Positions 17,130 to 25,846 of a stretch of 43,426 nt of DNA are shown here, piece by piece (within the stretch, counting starts at the first letter, position 1; every line of letters begins with the position of its first letter). This stretch comes from BOKV01 sp049289295 (lineage in GTDB: Bacteria; Pseudomonadota; Alphaproteobacteria; Rhizobiales; Rhizobiaceae): contig JBATLL010000084.1 of assembly GCA_049289295.1 (NCBI GenBank), positions 1 through 43,426 on the forward strand, read 5' to 3'. The notes beneath the pieces were generated by a model. That model was not told the DNA's origin. It did not search any database and worked only from the letters and a program-made list of their open reading frames with translations. Both the position numbers and the translations under genes were made by a program.

Positions 17130-18167
17130 TTACGAAACGCGGATGCGCGGATTGAGGAAGGCGTAACCCACATCGGAAATGAGCTGGGTCAGGAGAACGA
17201 GCGCGACTGAAACGAGTCCGCAGGCCAGTACCGTGTCGATGTCGTTGTTGGATGCGGCGTTCACGAGAAGCCAGCCAAATCCCTTGTAGGAAAAGATGTT
17301 TTCCACGACGACAACACCAGTCAGCAACCACGGGAACTGCAGCATGATCACGGTGAATGGCGCAATTAGCGCATTGCGCAGCGCGTGCTTGATCACAACC
17401 GAGCCGAAGCTCAGGCCCTTCAGCCTGGCGGTTCGGATATACTGCGCCGTCATGACCTCGGCCATCGAGGCGCGCGTCATGCGGGCAATGTAGCCGATAC
17501 CGTAGATGGCCATCGTCATCACGGGCAGTGTGAAATTGTACAGGGACACACCCTGGCGCATCGCGCTTGCAGCCGATCCGTTAAGCCAACCGAGATAGGA
17601 CGCGAACAGGGCGGTGAAGATAACGCCGGAAACATATTCCGGTGTCGCGGTCGATGTGATCGATGCAAAGGAAAGGCCACGATCAAGCCGCGAGCCCTCG
17701 CGCATGCCCGCAAGCACACCAATGATGAGTGCGATCGGCACCATCACGATCATCACCCAGAACATCAGGATGCCTGTGGCTCGCAATGATTGCGGCATGA
17801 CGTCGTTGACCTTGCCGCGAAACGCCGTTGAACAGCCGAAATCGCCTTGCAGGACACCGGAATAGGTCGGTACCGTCGGTTCATCGCAATATCGGAAACG
17901 CGGGACGGGCTGCTCAGTGGTTGGGTCGATGACCGGCAGCTTCGGTGCCACGCCAACCCAGCGCGCATACCGCACGAAGATGTTCTCGCGATAACCCTGT
18001 CTTTCCAGCCACCTGTCCTTCTCGACATCGGTCGCGCGCATTTCCGTCTGCGACGTCGCGAGTCTTTTCAGGTTGGGTTCCAGATTGACGAAATAGAAAA
18101 CAACGAAGCTGAGGCAGAGCATCGTCAGGGCCATGACCCCGAGACGCCGCAGAATGAACCGGAGCAT
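17130..18167 (-). CDS. ABC importer permease, DppB-like
   Basis: A 345-aa inner-membrane permease of the Opp/Dpp family beginning MLRFILRRLGVMALTML, the usual DppB amino-terminal helix. A long periplasmic loop (about residues 30-125, containing two cysteines in YCDEP and FGCSTAF) follows. Then come the helices, the EAA-type loop near YIRTARLKGLSFGSVVIKHALRNALI, and the terminal helices with VVVENIFSYKGFGWLLVNA. It forms the translocation pore with the DppC-like permease encoded 13 bp downstream. GGGAGG is placed 5 bases before the ATG. It is separated from the binding-protein gene by 99 bp that hold two stem-loops. Confidence 0.92.
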   Translation of the reverse strand: MLRFILRRLGVMALTMLCLSFVVFYFVNLEPNLKRLATSQTEMRATDVEKDRWLERQGYRENIFVRYARWVGVAPKLPVIDPTTEQPVPRFRYCDEPTVPTYSGVLQGDFGCSTAFRGKVNDVMPQSLRATGILMFWVMIVMVPIALIIGVLAGMREGSRLDRGLSFASITSTATPEYVSGVIFTALFASYLGWLNGSAASAMRQGVSLYNFTLPVMTMAIYGIGYIARMTRASMAEVMTAQYIRTARLKGLSFGSVVIKHALRNALIAPFTVIMLQFPWLLTGVVVVENIFSYKGFGWLLVNAASNNDIDTVLACGLVSVALVLLTQLISDVGYAFLNPRIRVS

Positions 18168-18196
18168 CTTTTCCTCCCCTGATGCAGGTCCAGCAT

Positions 18197-18247
18197 CCGT
18201 GTATTCACGGTATGCCGCATGGCGGAAGGGGGGGTCCCCCTCCCGCC
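18197..18247 (-). promoter_or_regulatory. Two intercistronic stem-loops in the ABC operon
   Basis: Between the binding-protein gene and the permease genes lies a strong hairpin: GGCGG (18221-18225) with CCGCC (18243-18247), and GGGGG (18228-18232) with CCCCC (18236-18240). A smaller one, CCGTG-TATT-CACGG, lies at 18197-18210. No U-tract follows either. I infer stabilisation of the binding-protein mRNA or partial attenuation, which would keep the binding protein in excess over the permeases as is common for such operons. Confidence 0.6.
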
Positions 18248-18266
18248 TTGTTCAAGAAAGCAAAAC

Positions 18267-19916
18267 TTACTTGTCGAGCCAGATGCGGTCCGAATGGATT
18301 TCGAACGTCTGGTGCTTGCCGAAGCCCTTCACATAGGCAGCGCTGTGACGATACAGCGAACGCCAGAAGGACTGAACGATGACGCCGGAGTCCTGCAGGA
18401 TCGCCTCTACATCCTTCATCACTTCACGACGCTTGTCTGCATCGGCAATTGCCAGCGCGGCATTCAGCTTGGCGTCGAAATCCGGGTTTGCATAAGCGGA
18501 TTCGTTCCATGCTTCGCCTGAACGGTATGCCAGGGCAAGAACCTGTACGCCGAGCGGACGCATGTTCCATTCTGTGGTCGAGAACGGATACTTCGTCCAG
18601 TCATTCCAGAATGAAGAACCTGGGATGACGGTGCGCTTGACGTTGACGCCTGCTTCGCGAACCTGTGCCGCAACCACGTCAGCCGGGTTCTGCACATAGT
18701 CTGCATCGTAGGAAATCAGTTCGATTTCCGTTCCAGCAATGCCCGCTTCCGCAAACATCGCCTTTGCCTTTTCGACGTCACGGCCGATCTTCGGCAGTTC
18801 GGCATACTCTGGATGGATCGGGCAGACGTGGTGGTTTTCCGCCACGGTGCCGGCACCATTGTAGCCGAGCTGGAGAACGGTTGCGTTGTCGACGGCAAGC
18901 TGGATCGCGTTACGGACAGCCTTGTTGTCATATGGCTTGTGCGTCACGTTCATGCGCAGGACAACGGTTGCCGATGTGGTCACCGAGCTCCGTTCGAAGC
19001 CCATCGAGTCGAGCAGGGCAACGGTTTCACCGGTCGTCTGGTAGTCCGCATCGATTTCACCTGACTCGAGCGCCGACACGACCGCGTTGGTTTCTGCACC
19101 ATAGTCGATGAACTCGATGCCATCGAGGTATGGATCGCCCTTCCACCAGGTGAAGTTTTCACGACGCTTGACCACCGCGCGCTTGCCGACTTCGTACTCG
19201 GTGATTTCGTATGGTCCGGTACCCGGCATCTTCAGGGTGTCCGGGTTGCTGTCGAAATCGCGGTGCACAACGAGTGCAGGATAGTCGGCCATGCCCGGGA
19301 TAATGGTGATATCAGACTGGTTGCACTTCAGCTTGACGGTATAATCGTCAACCTTTGTGATCGCGCCGTCGGACGCCTTGCCGGTATCGGCATTGATGAG
19401 CGAGCCCATGCGGCCGGCCATCGAATTGCCTTCGGCACCCTTGTCGCACCAGCGGTTCAGGTTGAACACGATGTCGTCTGCATTGAAATCGTCGCCGTTC
19501 GACCACTTCACGCCCTTGCGCACATGAAGCGTGTACTCGGTTGCGTCTTCGTTGATTTCCCAGCTCTCGATCAGGTGACCTTCGAAGGTGAAATCATAGG
19601 TGTAACGCACCATGTAGTCGTTGCACTGGCGGGTGACGTTTGCCATTTCCGACCAGTCATATGAGCGTGGGTCCTTTGGTTCCTTCACGATCATCTGAAG
19701 CTTGAGAACGCCACCCTTCTTGCCTTCCTGCGCATTGGCGACGGACGGCACGGAAAGGCCGATCAGGCCATAGGCTGCAGCGGTGGTCGCGCCGAAAGCC
19801 GAGGACAGTGCGAGGAATTCGCGGCGGTCCATTGCGCCTTCGCGGGCTTCCTTTGCCCACTTGAAGATCTGCTTGTGAAGGGGTTGCCCCTTCATGTCTT
19901 TCCACAATTTGGTCAT
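18267..19916 (-). CDS. ABC importer substrate-binding protein (SBP_bac_5), Tat-exported
   Basis: A 549-aa periplasmic solute-binding protein of the oligopeptide/nickel family 5. The N-terminus has a long charged region, then DRREFLAL (R31, R32) and a hydrophobic stretch ending ANA at residue 62. This is a twin-arginine signal peptide, so the protein is probably folded before export. The mature part holds the family features WSNGDDFNADDIVFNLNRW and GTGPYEITEYEVGKRAVVKRRENFTWW. GGGAGG 5 bases upstream fixes the start; the alternative at MDRREF would also keep the Tat motif. First gene of the importer operon and divergent from the Rieske oxygenase. Family 5 proteins bind peptides, opines, glycosides and other solutes; the ligand here is not evident. 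Confidence 0.93.
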   Translation of the reverse strand: MTKLWKDMKGQPLHKQIFKWAKEAREGAMDRREFLALSSAFGATTAAAYGLIGLSVPSVANAQEGKKGGVLKLQMIVKEPKDPRSYDWSEMANVTRQCNDYMVRYTYDFTFEGHLIESWEINEDATEYTLHVRKGVKWSNGDDFNADDIVFNLNRWCDKGAEGNSMAGRMGSLINADTGKASDGAITKVDDYTVKLKCNQSDITIIPGMADYPALVVHRDFDSNPDTLKMPGTGPYEITEYEVGKRAVVKRRENFTWWKGDPYLDGIEFIDYGAETNAVVSALESGEIDADYQTTGETVALLDSMGFERSSVTTSATVVLRMNVTHKPYDNKAVRNAIQLAVDNATVLQLGYNGAGTVAENHHVCPIHPEYAELPKIGRDVEKAKAMFAEAGIAGTEIELISYDADYVQNPADVVAAQVREAGVNVKRTVIPGSSFWNDWTKYPFSTTEWNMRPLGVQVLALAYRSGEAWNESAYANPDFDAKLNAALAIADADKRREVMKDVEAILQDSGVIVQSFWRSLYRHSAAYVKGFGKHQTFEIHSDRIWLDK

Positions 19917-20315
19917 CAATACCTCCCGATGACGGTTACCTGAAATACCGGGCACGCTTTCTGCTGGAAAAAGCGCAACAAAGTATCCGGAACTTGCATA
20001 TATTTGCCCGAGTTGCAGCTTTCTGCCGGCAGCGACCGGCATTGCCCGCCCAATCGCACCACATACAACCCCCCGCGTCAACGTCTATGGAGACCTTTGG
20101 CGCAAGATGAACATAGCTTGCCGTTTTATACTGGATTTCGGACGTTCCTCTCCCTTGCCTCCGTACATTGACGCAATCGGGACAGTCGCGATTGCACATT
20201 CGCGACCTGTAACATCGCGACATCGACGTCGCTACCAAGCATTCTTTTGTGTCTCTGCGTCTGTCATGCTTTGCGCAATCAGGACAGGCCAAGTGCCAGG
20301 AAACGGGTATTCAAG
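19917..20315. promoter_or_regulatory. Divergent promoter region with repeated motifs
   Basis: About 400 bp without a convincing gene separate the importer operon (-) from the Rieske oxygenase (+). It contains two copies of CGCAATCnGGACAG, 13 of 14 bases identical (20172-20185 and 20274-20287), two TCGCGAC elements 15 bp apart (20200-20206 and 20215-20221), and a CGACGTCG palindrome (20224-20231). I infer binding sites for one or more regulators; the GlxA-type protein at 21593 is the nearest candidate. Confidence 0.55.
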
Positions 20316-21497
20316 ATGAACGCTCCCTTCGCAAACATCACACGTCAGCAGCTTCTGAACGCCTCGCAATCCATCGAAAAGGCCAACGGCTTGCCCAACT
20401 GGCTCTATGCCGACAAGCGCGCAACGCAGGCCGAAATGGCGGCGGTTTTCCGGCCCAACTGGACAGGCATCGGATTTGCCAAGGACGTCCCAAACAAAGG
20501 CGACGTGAAGCCGATCACCTTCATCGGCGAACCACTCCTGCTGGTCCGCGACAAGGATGGCGAGGTTCGTGTCTTCCAGAATTCCTGCCGCCACCGCGGT
20601 GTCGTGCTGGTCGAGGAAGCGAAGAATACCACGGGCCTCATTCGCTGCCCCTATCATGCCTGGTGCTACAATCTGAAAGGCGAACTCAAGCAGACGCCGC
20701 ATGTCGGGGGCCCCGGCATCCACGAACACAAGGACGTACACAAGTCCGAACTGGGCCTCATCGAAATCCGCTCGCACATCTACATGGGAGTCGTGTTCGC
20801 GAACTTGTCAGGCGATGCAGCGCCCTTCGAAACCGAATTCTCGGCGATGCTTGAACGGTGGAAGGATTACGACAAGCCGATCTGGCATTCCGGCGAGGAT
20901 TCATCCTTCAGGCTGGACGTTGCGACAAACTGGAAACTGGCCGTCGAAAATTATTGCGAGAGCTATCATCTGCCGTTCATCCATCCCGGCCTGAATTCCT
21001 ACAGCCGCCTCGAAGATCACGAGAATATCCTTGGAGATGGCCCCTACTCCGGTCAGTTGACCCGCGTCTACAGCGCGCAGCTTGATAGCGAAGGGCGCAA
21101 GTTCTCCGAGTTTGCCAACATGCCCGCGCGCTGGAATTCCAACGCGGAATATCTTTCGCTCTATCCAAACGTCCTGCTGGGCGTTCACAAGGATCACACA
21201 TTCGCCATCCTTCTCGAGCCGGTCGGCAACGATCGCACGATCGAGCATGTCGAGATTTACTATGCGCAGGAAGAAATGCTCAACGACGACTGGGGCGAAA
21301 TGCGCCACCGCAACACCGCGCTCTGGAAGACAGTCTTTGCAGAAGACGTGGGCGTGGTCGAAAGCATGCAGAAAGGCCGCAACGCCAGCAATTTCGATGG
21401 CGGCCATTTCTCGCCGGTGATGGATGAATCGACCCACCATTTCCATCGCTGGGTCGCGGGCCGCTTCCTCGCAGCCAAGGATTCAGCCAGCGCCTGA
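20316..21497 (+). CDS. Rieske non-heme iron oxygenase, quaternary-amine type
   Basis: A 393-aa terminal oxygenase subunit. The Rieske [2Fe-2S] ligands are C91-x-H93 and C111-x2-H114. The mononuclear iron site is AVENYCESYHLPFIH with H218 and H223, plus a later Asp in AEDVGVVESMQKG. At the bridging position between the two centres the protein has Glu215 (E-x2-H-x4-H) rather than the Asp of ring-hydroxylating dioxygenases. Glutamate there is reported for carnitine monooxygenase CntA. Together with the GlxA-type regulator next door this points to an N-demethylase or hydroxylase of a betaine-like compound (GbcA, CntA or Stc2 group) rather than an aromatic ring. The required reductase is not in the window. 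Start by position of the conserved region; the ribosome-binding site is weak. Confidence 0.87.
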   Translation: MNAPFANITRQQLLNASQSIEKANGLPNWLYADKRATQAEMAAVFRPNWTGIGFAKDVPNKGDVKPITFIGEPLLLVRDKDGEVRVFQNSCRHRGVVLVEEAKNTTGLIRCPYHAWCYNLKGELKQTPHVGGPGIHEHKDVHKSELGLIEIRSHIYMGVVFANLSGDAAPFETEFSAMLERWKDYDKPIWHSGEDSSFRLDVATNWKLAVENYCESYHLPFIHPGLNSYSRLEDHENILGDGPYSGQLTRVYSAQLDSEGRKFSEFANMPARWNSNAEYLSLYPNVLLGVHKDHTFAILLEPVGNDRTIEHVEIYYAQEEMLNDDWGEMRHRNTALWKTVFAEDVGVVESMQKGRNASNFDGGHFSPVMDESTHHFHRWVAGRFLAAKDSASA

Positions 21498-21592
21498 CAC
21501 GCGGCAATTGGGCTGGAACAGTTCGGTTTTATCCTGTTGTCCGGCCCGCAGCAGTGCTATGAGCGGCAAGTAGCAGATTGCGGCTGAACCCA

Positions 21593-22552
21593 ATGCCTGA
21601 CCAATTCGGCACGACCCATATGAGTTTCCTCCTGGTGGAGGATTTCTCCGCGCTTTGCCTCATTGCAGCAATCGAGGGCTTGCGTGCGGCGAACTATGTG
21701 CTCAACCGAAAAGTCTATGACTGGCACCTGGTCAGCCACGACGGCAAGCCTGTTCGCGCGTCCAACGGCATCATGATGAATGCCGAATCCGACATCTCTG
21801 CCGATCTGAAAACCGACTACTTCTTCGTCGTCTCCAGCTTTCAGAACAACCCGCCCTATCGCTCCAAGCTGCATTCACGCCTCAAGCAGTTCGAACGCCA
21901 GGGCATCAGGATCGGGGCCATCTCCGCCGGCACGTTCATTCTCGCGCGCGCCGGCCTGATGAACAATGCGCGCTGCACGCTCCACTGGGAATATCAGCCT
22001 GCTTTCCAGGAGGAATTTCCAGACGTCGACATGGTCACCGACATCTATGTGATCGACCGCAACCGCTATACATCATCGGGCGGCATCTCCAGCCTTGAAC
22101 TGGTACTCCAGATCATCGGCGAGCAGCATGGTGAAGCTGCAGCGCTCAAGGTGGCCAACAATTTCCAGCTGGATCGCATCCGCAACTCTGGCGTCTCGCA
22201 GCGCTCAGGCGCGGTCACCCGCCTCGACACCATGCCGCATTCCGTCCAGTCCGCCGTGCGCCTGATGCTGGCCAACATAGAAGTGCCGCTGTCCAACGCC
22301 GAAATCGCGGCAAAGATCAATACCAGCGTGCGCAACCTCGAACGCATGTTCAAGCGCAACCTGAAGGCCTCGCCCGCCAAGTATTATCTGTCGCTGCGTC
22401 TCGAAAAGGCTCGTGAGCTGCTGCTGCACACCAACATTTCGACACTTGAGGTAGCGCTGCAATGCGGCTTCTCCTCAAGCTCATACTTTGCGCGCTGCTT
22501 CCTCAATGCTTTTGGCAGGCGGCCATCCGACATGCGCAAGAACCGCAACTGA
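21593..22552 (+). CDS. GlxA-type transcriptional regulator (GbdR-like position)
   Basis: A 319-aa protein with a DJ-1/PfpI-like domain (about residues 5-185) and an AraC-type DNA-binding domain (about 215-315: NAEIAAKINTSVRNLERMF and LEVALQCGFSSSSYFARCF). The nucleophile-elbow region reads GAISAGTFIL, without a cysteine, so the amidotransferase-like domain is probably a sensory rather than catalytic module. In pseudomonads the related GbdR and CdhR sit beside the glycine betaine and carnitine genes they activate. By analogy this protein may control the oxygenase 95 bp upstream on the same strand and perhaps the divergent importer. The ATG at 21593 is chosen over an upstream TTG. It converges on the glutathione transferase with only 10 bp between stops. 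Confidence 0.88.
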   Translation: MPDQFGTTHMSFLLVEDFSALCLIAAIEGLRAANYVLNRKVYDWHLVSHDGKPVRASNGIMMNAESDISADLKTDYFFVVSSFQNNPPYRSKLHSRLKQFERQGIRIGAISAGTFILARAGLMNNARCTLHWEYQPAFQEEFPDVDMVTDIYVIDRNRYTSSGGISSLELVLQIIGEQHGEAAALKVANNFQLDRIRNSGVSQRSGAVTRLDTMPHSVQSAVRLMLANIEVPLSNAEIAAKINTSVRNLERMFKRNLKASPAKYYLSLRLEKARELLLHTNISTLEVALQCGFSSSSYFARCFLNAFGRRPSDMRKNRN

Positions 22553-22562
22553 TGCGCCCTGA

Positions 22563-23174
22563 TCAAGGGTGCGGCTGGGTGTTGCGCAGTGAAGGTCTTG
22601 CGTTCACCTGCTCGCTCCAGGCAGTCAGTTTTGGCCGCCCTTCGCGCCAGTTCATCGTGCCGAAACGATAGTCGAGATAGCCCAGTGCTGCGGCGATCGA
22701 AATCCCGCCCATGGTCGGCCTGCCGGTCTTGAGCGTGGACGCCTTGGCTTCCAGCATGTCCAGCGAGGAAATGACCTTCGCCATCTGGCCTTCTTCCCAT
22801 TTGTCCCACCGATTTTCCGGTGGCCGAAGCGCAGCCTCGTAACGGGCCAGCACCGCTGCATCCATCAGCGCATCGCCCAGGGCCTCCATCGTCATGTCCG
22901 CGAACTTGCCTGGCCCCTCGACACTCAGCTTCGCTTCACCATGCAGCGTGTCGAGATAGGCGCAGATCACGCGGCTGTCGAAAATCGTGCTGCCATCGTC
23001 AAGCACCAGTGCGGGAATCTTGCCGGATGGATTGTCCTTGACGAGGTCAAGGTTGCGATTGACCGCATTCGTGGATGCTTCGAGAATTGTGATGCGATCC
23101 TCAAGCCCAGTCTCATGGGCAACAACAAGGACCTTGCGGACGAACGGAGACGCGGGAGAATACCAAAGCTTCAT
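22563..23174 (-). CDS. Glutathione S-transferase family protein
   Basis: A 203-aa cytosolic protein with the thioredoxin-like N-terminal domain (MKLWYSPASPFVRKVLVVAHETGL; the Ser of SPASPFVRK is at the catalytic position) and the glutathione-binding NPSGKIPALVLDDGSTIFDSRVI segment, in which P and DS contact the gamma-glutamyl moiety. The all-helical C-terminal domain follows. It conjugates or reduces with glutathione; the substrate is unknown. The length is typical of bacterial GSTs. A weak GGAAC site lies before the ATG. About 270 bp upstream is free of genes and holds a CTTGAA-N17-TTCAAG dyad (23211-23239). Confidence 0.9.
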   Translation of the reverse strand: MKLWYSPASPFVRKVLVVAHETGLEDRITILEASTNAVNRNLDLVKDNPSGKIPALVLDDGSTIFDSRVICAYLDTLHGEAKLSVEGPGKFADMTMEALGDALMDAAVLARYEAALRPPENRWDKWEEGQMAKVISSLDMLEAKASTLKTGRPTMGGISIAAALGYLDYRFGTMNWREGRPKLTAWSEQVNARPSLRNTQPHP

Positions 23175-23446
23175 TTTCTTGTTCCGTATGGCGCCCCCGG
23201 AAGAACGTCACTTGAACAGAAAAAACAGGCAGATTCAAGCGCTTGATACCACACCCCGGGCCGCAAGCCCCCAAATTTGCCGGTTTCCCGGCTAACGCCC
23301 ATTCTGATGTGGGTATCGAATGGTGACTTGCGGCTGGCCGGGCGATGGGTGTGGGGGTACCCGGCACAGCTTTCTTACCCTACGGAATTTCACGAAACCC
23401 CAATCTATTCGGACAGATTTTATCTATCCCGGGTCAAACAGTACCG

Positions 23447-25819
23447 TCAGTTCCGCAGCGCGGACCCGTTGGCCAGCATGTGGGCAATGCGTTCGCGTGT
23501 GCTGGACGTCCTGGCCAGGGTCAGGAATGCTTTGCGTTCACGATCAAACAGCATCCAGTCATCGACAGGGCATTGCGTATCCTCGTCGCAGAACACGGAA
23601 AGGAGTGCCCGCGCCACCACTTCGTCATGGGCGCTGAAACGATCGCCATGCTTCGCCTTGCGATCACCAATGATTGCATCAATCGTGGAATGGGGTGCAA
23701 AGCGGACTGGCGCCCTTTCCGCTGGCGCAGCACCTGTCCTGCCCTTCATGCTGGCGAGCGCTGCTGCGACAAGCCTGTCGCGGTTGGCAACGACCGTGTC
23801 CTGACCTGCCCCCGAAGCATCGCTGCCAAGGCGCACATAGTTCAGCCTTGCCGAAAGCAGCGGAGAAGTACCCGTCACGCCATCGAAGATCTGGTCAAAT
23901 GCCTGTCTGGCAGCTGCGGCACTGTCCTGTGTCTTGCCGTTGGACATCAGGGCGCGCCGGTAGGTCTCCTTGACCCCGCCTCCGCCTGGAATAAGGCCGA
24001 CCAGGGGTTCAACCAGACCCATCACGCAGTTCATGTGAACCGCCAGGGTATGACAGTGCAGCAGCACTTCCATGCCTCCTCCCAGTGCCAGGCCCGTTGG
24101 TGCACCGGCAACCGGCTTGTCCAGCATCTGCAGGGCATGGGCCGCCTTCTGGAAATCGAGCAGGAAGGCATCAATCCCTTCCCAGTCCGCCGCATCGATC
24201 ATGGAAAGGAAACGATTGAGATTGACGCCCGAGGAAAAATGCTGCGCGTCATTGTGGATGATGATCCCGGCGCCCGGATCGCCCACGGCATGGTGAAGCG
24301 CTGCTACCGAATACTCGTCAAGCGCATTGGCCTTGGAGTGAAATTCGACAAGCCGCGCGCCGCCATCAATGTGGAATACGCTGGCACTGTCATTCTCGAA
24401 GGCTGGGGAAAGTGTCCGCCGCAGCATCGAGAAACGCACAGCTCCCTGTGGCAGCGCAATCGGATGATAGGACCCATCATGATGGCGCACGACAAGCTGG
24501 TCCTTCTCGACCTTGTAGAACTGGTCGTTGCCCGCCTTGCGCAGGAAGTCGGGAACCATCCGTCCATCCGCTTCCAGCAGGGAAGCTAGCTTGCCCGCCC
24601 CGATACGGTCGATGAGTTCGAAAGGCCCTTCGATCCAGTTGTAGCCTAGCTTCATCGCATCATCGACATCCTGCGGACTGTCGGTGACATCGCCAATAAG
24701 GCTCGCCGAATAGGCAAGCACGCGTGACAGCACGTTGCGCGCAAATGTGCCCGCCTTGCCGGGCAGGGCCAGCAGTGCCTGTGGATCAACCGCTTCGCCC
24801 ACGGCGACAATCGCATCCGACGGCTTCTTGCGAGGACGCCAGTTGCCGCTCGTCAGATCAAGCGCCATCGCCTTGCCATCGATGCGCGCAAAGAAACCGC
24901 CCTTGCCCTTGTTGCCGGTGAACCCCTTTTCGATCTGCCCGTTGATCACGGCATTTTCGGCACCCACTTCGTGGAACGGGTCGCCCTGCGGCAGGATCGC
25001 CCTGAGGGAGCGCACCACATCGGCCATCAGGTCAAGGCCGATGAGATCATAAAGTGCAAAGGCACCTGTCTTTGGAATGCCGAGCGGCCTCCCGAAGACA
25101 GCATCCGCATCCTCGATATCAAGGCCCAGCGATGTCGCTTCGTGAATGGCCGCCTGCATGGCAAACACGCCCACCCGGTTGCCCAGAAACCCCGGCTTGT
25201 CGGCACAATGGACAATGCCCTTGCCGAGCTTCTCGTCGCAGAACCAGGCCATCGTCGCGATGACATCACCATCCGTGCGGGGTCCGCCAACCAGTTCCAG
25301 CAGCCGCATGTAGCGAACCGGATTGAAGAAATGGGTGATGCAGAAACGGCTGGCAAATTCCGCCGGCATTTCCGAGATCAGCAGTTCCAGCGGAATGGTC
25401 GAAGTGTTGGACGAGACGATGGCCGTTGGCTTCAGGTGAGGCTGCATCGCACGGTACAGCGCATGCTTCACCGGAAGGCGCTCAACCACAGCTTCGACGA
25501 TCCAGTCGCAATCTGCCAGGCTGGCCAGGTCGTCCTCGACATTGCCCACCGATATTCGCGCTATATGGTCAGCGCTTGCAAGCAAAGGCGGATTTGACTG
25601 GCGGATACGTTCCATGCCGCGTTCGGCAGGCGCATTGCGTGCGCCCTCGCCTCCGGCCACATCGAGCAACAGAGCCTCAAGCCCCGCCGAGGCCACTGCG
25701 GCGGCAATTCCGCAACCCATCGTTCCTGCACCAATGACAGCCACCTTGCCGATGGGATTGTTCCTGCCGGTAGCATTCTTGCCGGCCATGGTGCCGGACT
25801 GCGGATTTGAAGCTTGCAT
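23447..25819 (-). CDS. FadN-like 3-hydroxyacyl-CoA dehydrogenase/enoyl-CoA hydratase
   Basis: A 790-aa fatty-acid beta-oxidation enzyme with the dehydrogenase at the N-terminus (VAVIGAGTMGCGIA, NAD-binding G30-x-G32-x2-G35; the SSNTSTIPL and THFFNPVRYMRLLELV motifs) and a crotonase-like domain at the C-terminus (GLALGGGMEVLLHC and GLVEPLVGLIPGGGG, both catalytic glutamates present). This order is that of Bacillus FadN (YusL), about 789 residues, and the reverse of E. coli FadB. It should hydrate enoyl-CoA and oxidise 3-hydroxyacyl-CoA; a partner thiolase is not in the window. Last gene of a minus-strand operon, 27 bp after the alpha/beta hydrolase. ATG 25819 is used; the ribosome-binding site is weak. 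Confidence 0.9.
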   Translation of the reverse strand: MQASNPQSGTMAGKNATGRNNPIGKVAVIGAGTMGCGIAAAVASAGLEALLLDVAGGEGARNAPAERGMERIRQSNPPLLASADHIARISVGNVEDDLASLADCDWIVEAVVERLPVKHALYRAMQPHLKPTAIVSSNTSTIPLELLISEMPAEFASRFCITHFFNPVRYMRLLELVGGPRTDGDVIATMAWFCDEKLGKGIVHCADKPGFLGNRVGVFAMQAAIHEATSLGLDIEDADAVFGRPLGIPKTGAFALYDLIGLDLMADVVRSLRAILPQGDPFHEVGAENAVINGQIEKGFTGNKGKGGFFARIDGKAMALDLTSGNWRPRKKPSDAIVAVGEAVDPQALLALPGKAGTFARNVLSRVLAYSASLIGDVTDSPQDVDDAMKLGYNWIEGPFELIDRIGAGKLASLLEADGRMVPDFLRKAGNDQFYKVEKDQLVVRHHDGSYHPIALPQGAVRFSMLRRTLSPAFENDSASVFHIDGGARLVEFHSKANALDEYSVAALHHAVGDPGAGIIIHNDAQHFSSGVNLNRFLSMIDAADWEGIDAFLLDFQKAAHALQMLDKPVAGAPTGLALGGGMEVLLHCHTLAVHMNCVMGLVEPLVGLIPGGGGVKETYRRALMSNGKTQDSAAAARQAFDQIFDGVTGTSPLLSARLNYVRLGSDASGAGQDTVVANRDRLVAAALASMKGRTGAAPAERAPVRFAPHSTIDAIIGDRKAKHGDRFSAHDEVVARALLSVFCDEDTQCPVDDWMLFDRERKAFLTLARTSSTRERIAHMLANGSALRN

Positions 25820-25846
25820 GCGTGTCAGTTGTCCTTGAAGTGGGTT

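Noticed and set aside
20107..20319. A 70-codon open frame in the divergent promoter region
   Set aside because: No Shine-Dalgarno, no recognisable product, and it runs over repeated regulatory motifs and into the oxygenase start.
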